Positions 23,112 to 35,038 are shown, numbered from the stretch's first letter. The stretch is 64,000 bases of DNA from Bradysia coprophila (GCF_014529535.1 NW_023503376.1:3997608-4061607), one strand, 5' to 3'. Numbers and translations are program-made. The notes: generated by a model not told the origin, from the letters alone.

Positions 23112-24935
23112 ACCATAAGAGGGATTCTGTTGAAAAACAGCCCACCGAAATCAGACACATTTTCCAGTGGAGTTTTTTTTTTACTGGGGGCTTATAAGAT
23201 TAATATGCCGTTTGTAACACGTCGAATTGGAAGCAGACAGTAAGGTCAAAGCATTTGGTTATGTTCATAGATGACGAATCCGCAATAAAAAAAATGTCCG
23301 TCCGTCCGTCCGTCCGTCCGTCCGTGACCCCTCTAGCTTGAGTAAATCACAACCTTTTTTCAAAATTCTTTTTTTCCCCGATTGGTATCGACAAAAGTAA
23401 GGTCAAGTTCGAAAATGGGCATGGTAGGGTCGGCCCGTACAGAGCTAGGGCCCTATAGGTGTTTTTCAGTCTTTCGACGATATCTACCGAAATACGCAAT
23501 CAATAGCTGCTTGTGATATATCAAATGAAAGGTATTGACGAGTAGAACAAAGTTGCTGAACATTGTTTTTGGGTAAGATGCAATGTGGGCTTGTTGGGAG
23601 GGCTCAAAGGTCGTTACTCGGCCCTAAGTGTTTTTTCCACATAAATCGAGTAAATCTCATCCGATTTTGCCAGATTTAGTTTTTTATGGAAGGTAATTGA
23701 ATACCGAAAAGAACGTGGCGAAAAAAGTTTCAAATTTGGGCCCTTGGACTAAGGCCGCTACTCGGCCCTAAGTGTTTTTTGCACATAAATCGAGTAAATC
23801 TCTTCCGATTTTGCTAGATTTTGTTTTATTTGAGAGATAATTGAATACCGAATAGAATGATGGCAAAAAATGTTTCAAATTTGGGCCCTTGGACTAAGGC
23901 CGCTACTCGGCCCTAAGTGTTTTTTGCACATGAATCGAGTAAATCTCATCCGATTTTGATAGTTTTTGTTTCATTTGAGAGATAATTGAATGCCGAATAG
24001 AATGATGGCAAAAAAAGTTTCAAATTTGGGCCCTTGCACTAAGGCCGCTACTCGGCCCTAAGTGCTTTTTGCACATAAATCGAGTAAATCTCAACCGATT
24101 TTGATAGTTTTTGTTTCATTTGAGAGGTAATTGAATACCCAATGGAAAGTTGGCAAAAAATTTTGGGTTTCTAAAATAATGTCGTAAATTGTTGGTTTTA
24201 TTTGAGAGGTACTTCGTACGGGCTTTCGTAATTGCGCTATGCGCAATTTTAAAAATGAACACTTTCAGTAAATTTGACCATGTCCAACTTGACTTGCATT
24301 TTGGTAACAGACGCATTAGAGGGTTGTAGACATATTAGGGTTCCGAGCTTATTAGGGCTACGGACGTATTATGGTTGCGGACGAAATAGGATTACGGGTT
24401 GTACGGGGCTAAGTCGCAGCAAACGCTCCGACTGTTCTGATGCCTTGTTTTTAAACGTGCCCAGAAAGGTATTCGACCGAAGAAGCCACAGCCACATACA
24501 AAATATTCTTCGAAGCTTGTGTGACTAGTGTGAGGCGGTCACAAAACATGGAAAAACATGGAATTTTCTTACAGAAATTTCTCGAGGTAAACGAAACGTA
24601 CATGGTCGTGTGGGGTGTCATTAGAAAGGTAATTGCATGTTCTGTCAGGAAAAATAGAGGCTTATGTGGGTTTGGAAGCATCTACGATGAAATCTGAGAA
24701 GTTGAAATGTTTAAGTGCTCATTTTTCATCGTAGATGCTTCCAATTCCCTATAAGACTCCATTTTCCCCGACAGTACATGCAATTACCTTTCTAATGACA
24801 CCCCACACGACCATGTACGTTTCGTGTACCTCGAGAAATGTCTGTAAGAAAAGTCCATGATTTTCCATGATTTGTGACCACCCCACACTAGTCACACAAG
24901 CTTCGAAGAATTTTTTTGAAAGTTGTTTTAGACAG
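23112..24935. mobile_element. Fold-back D, copy 1, interrupted by element A
   Basis: The left arm starts GAGGGATTCTGTTGAAAAAC (23121), is interrupted at about 23180-24450 by element A, and continues from GTGCCCAGAAAGGTATTCGA. The right arm (24700-24935) contains ATTACCTTTCTAATGACACC, CACACGACCATGTACGTTTC and ACACAAGCTTCGAAGAAT in complement. The intact relative is at 25806-26776. Confidence 0.75.
23180..24450. mobile_element. Element A, copy 2, nested in fold-back D
   Basis: It has the same organisation as 12178-13435: GGGGCTTATAAGATTA start, a TCCG run (23296-23325), several units of about 145 bp beginning CTACTCGGCCCTAAGTG, then GTACGGGGCTAAGTCGCAGC and CTCCGACTGTTCTGATGCC at the right end. 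Comparison with the uninterrupted fold-back at 25806 places the insertion inside a T-rich stretch after TTTTCCAGTGGA. Confidence 0.75.
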
Positions 24936-25136
24936 GAATCTCTACAATATTCAACGACAACAATATTTTGTGGCTAAACACAAGAATATTTTACGTGTAA
25001 AATTCCCGGGGACTATTGGGGTGTCCCGCTTGCTTTCGCGGATTTGATTTACCTTCATTTGTTGTTTTTATATACATCGGATCACATCTCACTTGGATAA
25101 TTGGCTATTAAAACAGACAACCACAAAAATACTCAC

Positions 25137-28100
25137 TGAGCTTCCTTAAAGTACTCTTTCAATGTAGTGCTGAACTTCTTCGAATACTTGACAAATTCCT
25201 TCTTCCTTTGCTCGACTGCCTGTTTTCCAGACGTTCCTGGTATGAACGGTGCAGCTTCATTGACAGCATCTAGTAGTCGTTTAATGGCACTAGCGATTTC
25301 TCTGTGGATGTTCACCGGAAAGACAAATTTATTGATTTGATTTGCCAGACAAAATGACTAGTCGGCACTCACTTTATTGTCTCTAAGAACTTCTTTCGAT
25401 CGCTAATTTCGTCCGGAATTCGACTCAGTATCCGTTTCAGCGATGCCGATTTCTTATTCAATTCTTGGAAGGCTTCATCCGTTCGATTCAAACGATATTC
25501 TACTACTGCAACAGAAGCGTATTGCATACTAAAACCACTAATTCAAATGAAAGAAAAACCAAAGGGTTCCACTTACAGTCCGTTTCGGAAGCACTACCCT
25601 GCAGTCTTAAAATACTTTCGTTCATATTTACATTCAGATCGCCCTTCTTCAAAATGCCCATGACAATTTCGTACGACAGTCCCGGATGGGTCTGTTCAGC
25701 TTTCGTTAGGGCGGCACGTAACTGTTGCGATGCAGCTGCATCACGTCGCTCCAACTGAAATATCGTTCAGATAAAATTATCCAGAGATTGCAGTGCAATG
25801 AATGTCAAGAGGGATTCTTCTGAAAAACAGAACACCCAAATCGGACGCATTTTCCAGTGGACTTTTTTATATGTGCCCAGGTATTCGACCCCAGATGCCA
25901 AAACCACTTTCAAAAAAATTCTTCGAAGCTTGTGTGGCTAGTGTGAGGTGATCAAAAGCCGAAAACATGCACTTTTCTTATAAAAATTTCTCCAGTTACA
26001 CGAGCCGTACAGGGTCGTGTGTGATGTCATAAGAAAGGTAATTGCATGTACTTTCAGGGCAAATAGGGTCCTATTGGGCTTAAAATTCATCCACACTGGA
26101 TATGTACAGTTGAAGATCTCAACCGAAAAAAGACTGAAAACTTACACTTTTCTTACAGAAATTTCTCGAGGTACACGAAGCGTTTATGGTCGTGTGGGGT
26201 GTCATTAGAAAGGTAATTGCATATACTTTCAGAGAAAGTAGAGCTTACGGAAGTTTGGCAGCATCTACGATTCAATATAAGCACTTAAACATTTCAACTT
26301 CTCATAATTCGTCGTAGATGCTTCTAAACCCCAATAAGTTCTATTTGCTCTGAAAGTGCATGTAATTACCATTCTAATGACACCCCACACGACCATATAC
26401 GTTTCGTGTACCTCGAGAAATGTCTGTAAGAAAAGTGTGAGTTTTCAGTCTTTTTTTGGTTGAAAACTTCAACTGGGCATATCTCAGTGTGGATGGATTT
26501 TAAACCCAATAAGACCTTACTTGCCCCGGAAGTACATACAATTACCTTTCTAATGACACCCCACACGACCCTGTACGGCTTGTGTAACTGGATAAATTTT
26601 TGTAAGAAAAGTGCATGTTTTTGGCTTTTGATCACCTCACACTAGCCACACAAGCTTCGAAGAATTTTTTTGAAAGTGGTTTTGGCATCTGGGGTCGAAT
26701 ACCTTAATGGGCACATATAAAAAATTCCAATAGAAAATGCGTCCGATTTCGGTGTTCTGTTTTTCAGAAGAATCCCTCCAATGGTTTTTTGCTCGAATTT
26801 ATGCTTCGATCCATTAACATGTTGTCGATTTTTAGTTGAAGACATTTATGGGACAACCTTTTAGTTAACACAAGATACGTAAAACTCTTTGCATGACTCG
26901 TCAATAGGGCGTATCAAATTTTGCAAATTTTAAGGACCGCGATAGCCTGTGTGCGGAAAACGTAGATCATCGAAAACTGTGTCCGGGCATGTGGTTGATG
27001 AATCCGATGGAGCCATGGAAGAAGTCCCCCCGGGCGGCTTTAAGTTTCCGATGGTCATAATTCGGAAAGTTGAGAGTATTTTTGAAAACAATGTTCTAGC
27101 GGGATGTAGAGCTTTGAAAACTCTACAAATCTACCGAAGAAACCTATGGTCCAAAAGGTGCCATTGCCAAGATTGCCTAACATCGAAAATGTGACCTTTT
27201 GGTTTTTGACTTATATTTCCTGAGAGACAAATGATTTTTTTTAGCCTGTGGTATAAGGTGGTAGATGAGGTCGAGCACTTCCAGTACACTAGGCATGTCC
27301 CGATCCATTATACACTTGAAATCACTTTTATAACATTTGTGAATGGAATTTTTAAGAGTGGCCACGTCGCCCACGAAGCAAGTGCAGACACTGCAACCGG
27401 TGCTGTTGAGTCGAGGACACCTTGGCCAGTAAGTATGCATAATACTCCACAACAGTAGCTGAACTTTTTCACAAAATATCTGTGATTTCTCATACCACAG
27501 GCTAAACAAAATCATTTGTCTCTCAGGAAATATAAGTCAAAAACCAAATGGTCACATTTTCGATGTTAGGCAATCTTGGCAATGGCACCTTTTGGACCCT
27601 AGGTTTCTTCGGTAGATTTGTAGAGTTTTCAAAGCTCTACATCCCGCTAGAACATTGTTTTCAAAAATACTCTCAACTTTCCGAATTATGACCATCGGAA
27701 ACTTAAAGCCGCCCGGGGGGACTTCTTCCTTGGCTCCATCGGATCCATCAACCATATGCCCGGACACAGTTTTCGATGATATACGTTTTCCGCACACAGG
27801 CTATCGCGGTCCTTAAAATTTGCAAAATTCGATACGCCCTACTCGTCAGCGACCCTGTCCGTTGATAAATAATTAAAAAAAAAAAAACTCTGACGAGACA
27901 CAAGTTCATGGAAGGTTTCAATTCGATTAAAAAATGTTGTGTTTCTAACCTTGGTACAAAGGAAAATTGAAATTGGAAAAGTGGCTCCGAAGCAACAACA
28001 AAAAATCGCTCAAAACGCTATCAGGCGCTCAATCATTTTTCACGATGACTCTTTTGTGTCCGGACAAGATAAAAGAAAATATATTTATTTTTACCTGTGA

Positions 28101-28178
28101 AAGAATTGGGCGTAAAAGAACTGGCAGTATCAACGAAGTGACTGGATGAACGAAGTTACTGTGCATTTCCATGGTCAT
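25137..28178 (-). CDS. Pdcd10: Programmed cell death protein 10 (CCM3), 3' end incomplete
   Basis: PDCD10/CCM3 is a dimeric scaffold that binds GCKIII kinases and joins the STRIPAK and CCM complexes. Four coding exons can be joined on the minus strand with GT-AG sites: 28178-28095, 25754-25577, 25505-25373 and 25301-25137. Exon 1 gives MTMEMHSNFVHPVTSLILPV. Exon 2 carries the dimerisation helices (AALTKAEQTHPGLSYEIVMG). Exon 3 carries LNKKSASLKRILSRIPDEIS. Exon 4 carries IASAIKRLLD and KKEFVKYSKKFSTTLKEYF of the FAT-homology domain. The total is 186 residues, against roughly 210 in animals. The terminal segment with the usual IHQTNLI helix is missing: exon 4 ends at a good donor (CA-GTGAGT), but I found no last exon downstream. 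Read-through would stop at once (KEAQ-stop). Intron 1 (2.3 kb) holds two fold-back transposons. Confidence 0.9.
25806..26776. mobile_element. Fold-back D, copy 2, in Pdcd10 intron 1
   Basis: The arms are about 480 bp, from AGAGGGATTCTTCTGAAAAA (25809) to its complement near 26760, with a centre near 26290. Repeated blocks include AAAGGTAATTGCAT, GTCGTGTGGGGTGTCATTAG and AGCATCTACGA. Part of each arm is internally duplicated. Confidence 0.8.
26905..27841. mobile_element. hAT-type fold-back family E, copy 1 (937 bp)
   Basis: The TIR starts TAGGGCGTATC and the arms extend for more than 350 bp (CGCGATAGCCTGTGTGCGGA and beyond). The TSD is CTCGTCAA (26897-26904) and CTCGTCAG (27842-27849). Short frames beginning MCGKRR on both arms are shadows of the TIR, not genes. 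It lies in Pdcd10 intron 1. Confidence 0.85.
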
Positions 28179-28606
28179 TTCGTGTGGAAAATGTAGTTGC
28201 TCTTGTTGAATCGCTGAATTTAACAACTTTCGATTCTGTCTAACCAGTCATGTGTAATTGCAATTGTTTTTATTTATCCAATTCGCTGGAAATGCAAACT
28301 CAAAACGAAAATATTTTTTTTTTACTTTTTTCAATGATGAACTTCACGTCAAAATAATTTCGTAAACATCATCACGAGAATGAAGTTGACTGCAAGTGGA
28401 TTTTTGGTTAAACACCTTAAACACACACGTCAAACAACTCAATTATTTAGAAAGAGACGGATAGCTTCTCAACAACATGAGTGCTAAAACTTTGACAGTT
28501 CTTGTTTTTCTGCGACATTAGAAACGTGTTTTTGAGTTTGATTACATATTTTGATCCATCAGTGCGAATGAATAGTCCGGGAGATTATTGATTCGAACCA
28601 ACAAGA
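28179..28606. promoter_or_regulatory. Shared divergent promoter region, Pdcd10 / WDR55
   Basis: The start codons of Pdcd10 (minus, 28178) and of the WDR55 gene (plus, split ATG at 28606) are about 430 bp apart and point away from each other. No clear TATA box was seen for either. TATA-less bidirectional promoters are common for housekeeping genes; shared control is inference from the spacing. Confidence 0.5.
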
Positions 28607-30356
28607 TGTAAGTAGTCATTTGATTGTACACAACCGATTTTCCTGTTGTAAGTGTCGCAAACGTCGATATTTACAAATCTTACCGACTACAATGGATTCC
28701 TGCGCTCAGTCCCTTTTGTTTACATCAGCTTGTCTCCATATTCAATGTTTCTCCGTCAATTCCTCCCCTAACAAACATTGTAACCTCTTCCGTTCCATCT
28801 TTGTAACAGGAAAACGTTCTTCAAACCCGACTACACCGATGACGAAGACGATGTCGTTGAAGTCAATCTCGACGCGGTCGGAGACAATGACGAATTGATC
28901 ACATTTCAAATCGAACCGGATGATTCGGACAGCGATTCGGAGGTGGTGTTTGATGCCACCGCCGAAACAAACAGCGACAACGATTCGGACATGGACTCGG
29001 ACTCGACAACCGAAGACGACACGGCCACAAATAATACCGACAGAAATGCAGCTGCAGGCCGGTCGGATATGCGAAGTCCACAACATCCGGATGTGAACGA
29101 AGAGGAAGATGACGTTGTGCAGGCCATCATTGCGGCCACGAAAACAGTGCGAGCCCATCCACCGGATATCGTTACCGAGGAATTTATCGTCGATTTGTCA
29201 TTTCATCCCAATGAAGATCTGTTGGCGGTGGGAACGATAACCGGTGATGTGATTGTTTATAAGTACAGTAACGAGGAGAATCAGCTGATGAGTAGCATTG
29301 AAGTGCATGCAAAGGCTGTGCGCGACATTGAATTCAATTGGGACGGAAGTACGCTATTTTCGGTGTCCAAAGACAAATCGATTATGATGTCGGATGTGAC
29401 TACCGGAAAGTTGAAAAGATTTTACGATAATTCGCACGAGGCGCCCATCTACAAAATGCACATAATTTGCGAGAATCTGTTTGCGACAGGTAAATTTAAT
29501 CGTTCAAATTGTTGAACCGCGTCCAGATTTATGACTGAGCCGTTTGTCGTTACATTCCAGGCGATGATGACGGTACCGTTAAAGTTTGGGATCTGCGCGA
29601 AAGGGAGAGCAAACCAATATTTTCCTTGAAGGAGGTAGACGATTACATCTCTGACATGCTAACAAATGAAGCCAAGAAAATTCTACTCACTACGAGTGGA
29701 GACGGTCTGTTGACTGCTATCAATATTGGTGCTCGGTAAGGCTGCCGAATTCTACGGTTGAATTCCTGATGTTAACTCGTTTCCATTCAAACAGTAAGCG
29801 ATATGTTCAGTCGGAACCATACGACGAAGAGCTGACATGTATGGGCCTGTTCCGCAGAGAATCGAAATTAGTTGTAGGTTCATCCAAAGGTCGTCTGTAC
29901 ACATTCAATTGGGATGAATTCGGTTTGCATAGTAACATGTTCCCTGGTAAGCCGGTTCATTGATTGGAATTTCGTTTTTCCGTTTTTTTACCTGAAAAAT
30001 TCGTCCCAACAGGACCGAAGTCACCAATGAGTCTAATGGTGCCGATAACTGAACGCATTGCAGTCGTCGGCGGTGAAGAAGGTATTTTGCGTGCTATGCA
30101 CGTGGTCCCCGGTCGAAATCTCGGCATCGTTGGTCAACATTCGCTTGGCGTCGAGGCAATGGACATATCTAGCAGTGGCGAATTGATTGCGTCTAGTTCA
30201 CATGACAATGACATCAAATTCTGGAATATCAAATATTTCGAGGATTTCGACGATATGAAATACAATGAAAAGCATAATAAGGTAAAGGAACAGCGTCACA
30301 ATTTACCGTCATCGAAGTACTCAAATGCTGGGGAATTTTTCGCTGATTTAGCATAA
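28606..30356 (+). CDS. WD repeat-containing protein 55 homolog
   Basis: This is a nucleolar WD40 beta-propeller protein; WDR55 relatives act in pre-rRNA processing. Five coding segments join cleanly: 28606-28607, 28810-29489, 29561-29735, 29795-29946 and 30013-30356, giving 450 residues. The ATG appears to be split AT/G by the first intron (donor AAGAT-GTAAGT, acceptor TAACAG-G). Residues 1-105 are very acidic ([11 protein letters not shown] and a [13 protein letters not shown] run), as in WDR55. WD units follow: [87 protein letters not shown] and [20 protein letters not shown] followed by FWN. The C-terminal basic tail expected in the family is short. AATAAA is at 30396-30401. Confidence 0.92.
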
Positions 30357-30658
30357 GTATGTTGGAGTGGCAATGTTAGCTTTTAATTCATCGGAAATAA
30401 AATCAAATGAAAAGAAAATTGCGATTGCGAACTCAATTCTCGTCTAAGTTTTTCAATTCGGCAACACACATTTCTGTGGTCGAAAGGAGCGTTTAAGAGT
30501 CGATGGGATCATTCTAACAATTCATAAAAAAAAACGCATCCGTCCCATTGACACGGGCATCAATTCCCTGGGATTTCAAGTTGAAGTTTTCATTCACAGA
30601 CCAGAAATCCTTAAGTCTTTTATCCCAACTCTTATACAACATGGTTGCGGCTGAATAA
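30357..30658 (+). other. WDR55 3' UTR and short spacer
   Basis: A poly(A) signal AATAAA occurs 40 bp after the stop. The rest is spacer up to the TSD of the next transposon. Confidence 0.6.
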
Positions 30659-31984
30659 TAGGGCGTATCGAATTTTTAGAATTTTAAGGGCCGCGATAGC
30701 CTGTGTGCGGAAAACGTAGATCATTGAAAACTAATTCCAGGCATATGGTTGATGGATCCGAAGGTGCCCGGTAAGAAGTCCCCCCGGACGACTTTAACTT
30801 TCAAATGGTCATAACTCGGAAAGTTGAGAGTATTTCTGAAAACAATGTTCTAGCAGGATGTAGAGCGTTAAAAACTCTACAAAACTGCCAAAGAAACCGA
30901 TGGTCCAAAAGGTGTGTCTGTCGAGGTTTTCTAACATCGAAAGTTCGACATTTTCGTTTTTGACTTTTATTTCCTGAGACACAAATTATTAAGTTTAGCT
31001 TTTGGCATGAGGTTGTAGAGGAGGTCGAGTACTACCAGTACACTAGGCATTGTCCCGGTCGGCGATCCATCCGAACCACTTTTTCAACATTTTTGAATGG
31101 ACTTTTTAAGTGTACCCACGTCGCCCACGAAACCAGTGCAGACACTGTAACCGGTGTTGCTGAGTCGAGGTAACCTTGGCCAGTAAGTGCACATAATATT
31201 CCATAACAGTAGCTGAACTCTTTTACAAAATATTTGGGATCTCGATGTAGCACATTATATTGACACGGTATACCACGAAGTTCAACCTTTTGTAAAAATA
31301 TCGAAAAATGTGTATTTGCAACGAAATCGACTTCTTACTACTGTTCGTGGGTCAAATAATTAATTAAAACGATTATTTGTTGTTTTTCTCACAAATTTCA
31401 CTTTCTCAGATTTTGTAGTACAAAATGTGCTACACCGAATTCTTAAATATTTTGTTAAAGAGTTCAGCTACTGTTATGGAATATTATGTGCACTTACTGA
31501 CCAAGGTTACCTCGACTCAGCAACACCGGTTACACTTAAAAAGTCCATTCAAAAATGTTGAAAAAGTGGTTCGGATGGATCGCCGACCGGGATAATGCCT
31601 AGTGTACTGGTAGTACTCGACCTCCTCTACAACCTCATGCCAAAAGCTAAAGTTAATAATTTGTCTCTCAGGAAATTAAAGTCAAAAACCAAAATGTCGA
31701 ACTTTCGATGTTAGAAAACCTCGACAGACACACCTTTTGGACCATCGGTTTCTTTGGCAGTTTTGTAGTTTTTAACGCTCTACATCCTGCTAGAACATTG
31801 TTTTCAAAAATACTCTTAACTTTCCGAGTTATGACCATTTGAAAGTTAAAGTCGTCCGGGGGGACTTCGTCCCGGGCACCTTCGGATCCATCAACCATAT
31901 GCCTGGACTTAGTTTTCAATGATCTACGTTTTCCGCACACAGGCTATCGCGACCCTTAAAATTATCAAAATTCGATACGCCCTA
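30659..31984. mobile_element. hAT-type fold-back family E, copy 2 (1326 bp)
   Basis: TAGGGCGTATCGAATTTT at the left and its complement at the right bound a long palindrome. A perfect 8-bp TSD, CTGAATAA, lies at 30651-30658 and 31985-31992. Arm blocks include GGTTGTAGAGGAGGTCGAGT and CAGTAGCTGAACTCTTTTAC. The centre near 31330 is an unpaired spacer. The length is identical to copy 3 at 57921-59246. Confidence 0.92.
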
Positions 31985-31992
31985 CTGAATAA

Positions 31993-32970
31993 ACACTTTA
32001 ATTGTTTGCACCATATGGAAGTATACCATTACATGCATGTGTGCTCCTGATGGAAAGGACATATTACATAATGTGTATTTTTTTGACAAAGAGAGTCACA
32101 CAAATATGTAATGGTATCTGATTCAGTAAGGGGGGAGGCATTAAAATAGCATACTTTGGGTGTGGTTTATGTAATTCATCACTTGGGATCAATATGTGAT
32201 ATTTGGGAACTCACTCGTGCATTTTAAACAACTCGACATGGCGCCTGTTATTTTGACTCTGCTTTTGTCAAAATAACAGCTTCCATGGAGATGATGTTTT
32301 GAAACTAAAGCTCAAATGTAATAGATTTTTGTATAATTTTTAAATTTTCGATCTTTTTTTTTGTGAACTGACTTCACTGCTATGACATTTCATGTTAATT
32401 TACCAGAGTGAAGTTATTTCACGTGAAAATATAGCACAAAGCATACAGCACTAAAAAAAATGTAGCGCCTCCACAGGCCAACCGAGGTTTCCTATACCTT
32501 GAATACCTTGTTGTTTAAAACTCACTCGCGTGTTCATCTCGTATCACAAATTGATCCCTCATGTAATGAATTACTTCCACTGCAACCAATGTAATCTACT
32601 ATATTTGACTAATTCTGTGGCTGCGGCACAATTTTTTGCATATGAATAGTTTTGGATCAATTCCTTTGTTGGTTAAAACAACATTTGCCATGTTTCCAGA
32701 CTTCGCAATTTTCTCACTTCAAAGTCAACAGTGTGTTGGAAAAAAATTGATTCCTCGGAATGACTTTTATTGAAGACACAAAATAATAAAAAGTTAAGAG
32801 TGATATCGCCAAATCTTCAGGTGATTGGGAAACTAGCGGTATCCGATATTAATGAGTGATAGCTCGTTGGATTCGTCTTTCAATTCTAGGAAACACGCGT
32901 CTTTCACTTTTTCTTAAAAAAATTTGTTTTCTTTGAAAAGCGCTCAAAAGTGAAGACATGCCAGAGGGTA
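31993..32970. other. Gene-free AT-rich DNA with small hairpins
   Basis: A hairpin at about 32023-32117 pairs ATACCATTACAT with ATGTAATGGTAT. Another at 32245-32279 pairs CTGTTATTTTGAC with GTCAAAATAACAG over a 9-nt loop. No gene was seen. Confidence 0.5.
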
Positions 32971-34218
32971 CCGAAAACAGTTTTTCGGCAATAACTCAAG
33001 AAAAAATTATTTTAAATGGTTGTAATGTTGTACGATTGTCGGCCTTGAAAAGACCTACAGGTAGAGTATACGCACCGCTTGGTGCTAGTTGATCCACTAG
33101 AGTTATGACTAGAAATATAGTGAATGTTCGGAGAGTCCGCCTTCTCTGCAGCTTCGATGTACCACGGAACTGAGTATGGGGTGTTGTAGCTGGCCTCACT
33201 CACTGTCGTTGCACATATAAATAAACCCAGTACTTTTGGGCTGCAAGCCTACAGAAGTCTTGAAAAAAAAGTTGGTGCCAAAATGTAGATTTTTTCCTTC
33301 TTTCTGAGGGCCCAACTGCCAGAAGAGCATCTGGAACGGTACTACGGCAATCATTTTTTATTGTCTACTATTCTTTCACCTTATCAATAGAAAAACGCTT
33401 CGCTATGTCGCGAATATATCAGATCCACTATTAGTAATATCAAGAGAAAAATCATTAAAGTTTTCTCCGAGGATTTTAGTCAAATAAAGTGTTAGCGTAT
33501 AGCAAATGACCTAAGGAGTCCGGAACAGTAATTAGTTTTTCAATTGGACCAATATTTGCTACGTGACAGGAGTTTGGAAAACCGTTTGCTCCCACTTGAT
33601 CGTATCGTTTTTCCAAACTCCTGTCGCGTAGAAAATATTGGTCCAATTGAAAAACTAATTACTGTTCCGGACTCCTGAGGTCATTTGCTATACGCTAACA
33701 CTTTATGTGACTAAAATCCTCGGAGAAAAATTTAATAATTTTTCACAAGAATTACTAACACTGGATATGTTGTAACGACCTATATTCGAGTCAAAGTGAA
33801 GCGTATACGGTAAGGGAATAGTAGACGATACAAAATTACTCACGTAGAACCGTTCCAGACGCTGTTCTGGCAGTTGGGCCCTCAGAGAGAAGGAAAAAAT
33901 CTGCATTTTGGCACCAACTTTTGTTTCAAGACTTCTGTAGGCTTGCAGCCCAAAAGTACTGGGTTCATTTATATGTGCAACGATAGTGGGTGAGGCCAGC
34001 TACAACACCCCATACTCAGCTCCGTGGTACATCGAAGCTGCAGAAAAGGCGGACTCTCCGAACATTCACTACATTTCTAGTCATAACTCTAGTGGATCAA
34101 CTAGCACCAAGCGGTGCGTATACTCCACCTGTAGGTCTTTTCAAGGCCGACAATCGTACAACATTACAACAATTTAAAATAATTTTTTCTTGAGTTATTG
34201 CCGAAAAACTGTTTTCGG
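32971..34218. mobile_element. Long fold-back element F (1248 bp)
   Basis: CCGAAAACAGTTTTTCGGCA at 32971 pairs with the complement ending at 34218. The arms of about 615 bp include TGTTGTACGATTGTCGGCC, GTGCTAGTTGATCCACTAG and a GTTTTTCAATTGGACCAAT block near the centre at about 33595. Paired frames of 63-67 codons on both arms are shadows. No TSD was recognised, although AAGAGTGA-like ends may extend the TIR by about 20 bp. Confidence 0.82.
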
Positions 34219-34379
34219 TTCACTCTTAAGAGCAACACACTCTCAACTTAGACTAGAAACAAAATTGAAAAAAAAACATCTGCAAATCGAGTAAGTAAAA
34301 ATGAAAATATATTTTGAAGATCATGAACCCGAGCACATATTCCTCTATCTTACGCTAAATTAGATTAAATTGTCTTCGT

Positions 34380-35009
34380 TTAATGCTTCGGACAAGGTTT
34401 CGGAACAGTTGTATAAGGAATTGATGGACCATGTCTGACAGATTTTAGTGACCATGGAATATTATTTCGCTCTAAAACGTTACGACTGGGACCTTCCAGC
34501 GACTTGCACTGATCATAAGACCTAGCGTAAATATAAATCTGTTCATTCCTACCGTTGTCATTATGCCGTCTTGATGATTCTGCCTTGCACGCATATGAAA
34601 TGAGATAACTTTCATAATCAGCATCTAAAACGACAGTAGGATAAGATTCGCCGTCTGCTTCGTATAGGAAAATCCCCGCATCCGGAAGTGGTTCTATTGT
34701 TCCGGTTCCAACATCAGCACCACAAGTAACTAGATTGGAATTGGCTGCACTTCGACAGCAAATGGCGACGTACGACAGAGACGCGTTATACGGGTACGCG
34801 TAAACGGTTTGGCCGTCATTACCATAACACGAAGGGCAGTCCAATGTGGTGAAGCAACGATACCAAAATCCAAGAATCCGAGTAAAATCCAAGTCTTTTA
34901 TGTATCTGACCTTCGGACACGGACGCGGATATTGGTAATCATCGTATTTAAATGAAAAAACTGCACCAATAATCAGAGAAAGAATCAATGCTTGGTGTGA
35001 GTACATCAT
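34380..35009 (-). CDS. Secreted lipocalin (apolipoprotein D-like)
   Basis: This single-exon gene encodes 209 residues. Residues 1-19 form a hydrophobic signal peptide (ALILSLIIGAVFS). The lipocalin GxW motif is at 47-49 in DFTRILGFWYRC, preceded by a Cys-Pro (CPKV, 31-34) as in insect ApoD/karl-type lipocalins. Ten Cys are present, including Cys58, Cys61 and an adjacent pair (AICCRS), more than the four of a standard lipocalin. The C terminus is Pro/Lys rich (PKPCPKH). The likely role is carriage of a hydrophobic ligand in hemolymph or another secretion; the ligand cannot be read from sequence. The start was chosen as the first ATG after the TATA box; a second ATG follows immediately. Confidence 0.82.
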   Translation of the reverse strand: MMYSHQALILSLIIGAVFSFKYDDYQYPRPCPKVRYIKDLDFTRILGFWYRCFTTLDCPSCYGNDGQTVYAYPYNASLSYVAICCRSAANSNLVTCGADVGTGTIEPLPDAGIFLYEADGESYPTVVLDADYESYLISYACKAESSRRHNDNGRNEQIYIYARSYDQCKSLEGPSRNVLERNNIPWSLKSVRHGPSIPYTTVPKPCPKH

Positions 35010-35038
35010 GAAAATAAGAGTTGATTTCAGTGCGGCAG

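Noticed and set aside
26949..27194. MCGKRR... frames of 81-92 codons at four places
   Set aside because: They recur on both arms of family E fold-backs in either orientation and are shadows of the TIR, not genes.
28742..29158. 138-codon minus-strand frame opposite WDR55
   Set aside because: It is the antisense of the acidic, codon-biased WDR55 exon; no independent features.
33986..34193. Paired 63-67 codon frames with similar peptides near 33.1 and 34.1 kb
   Set aside because: They are the two arms of fold-back F translated in opposite directions; no start context or splice signals.
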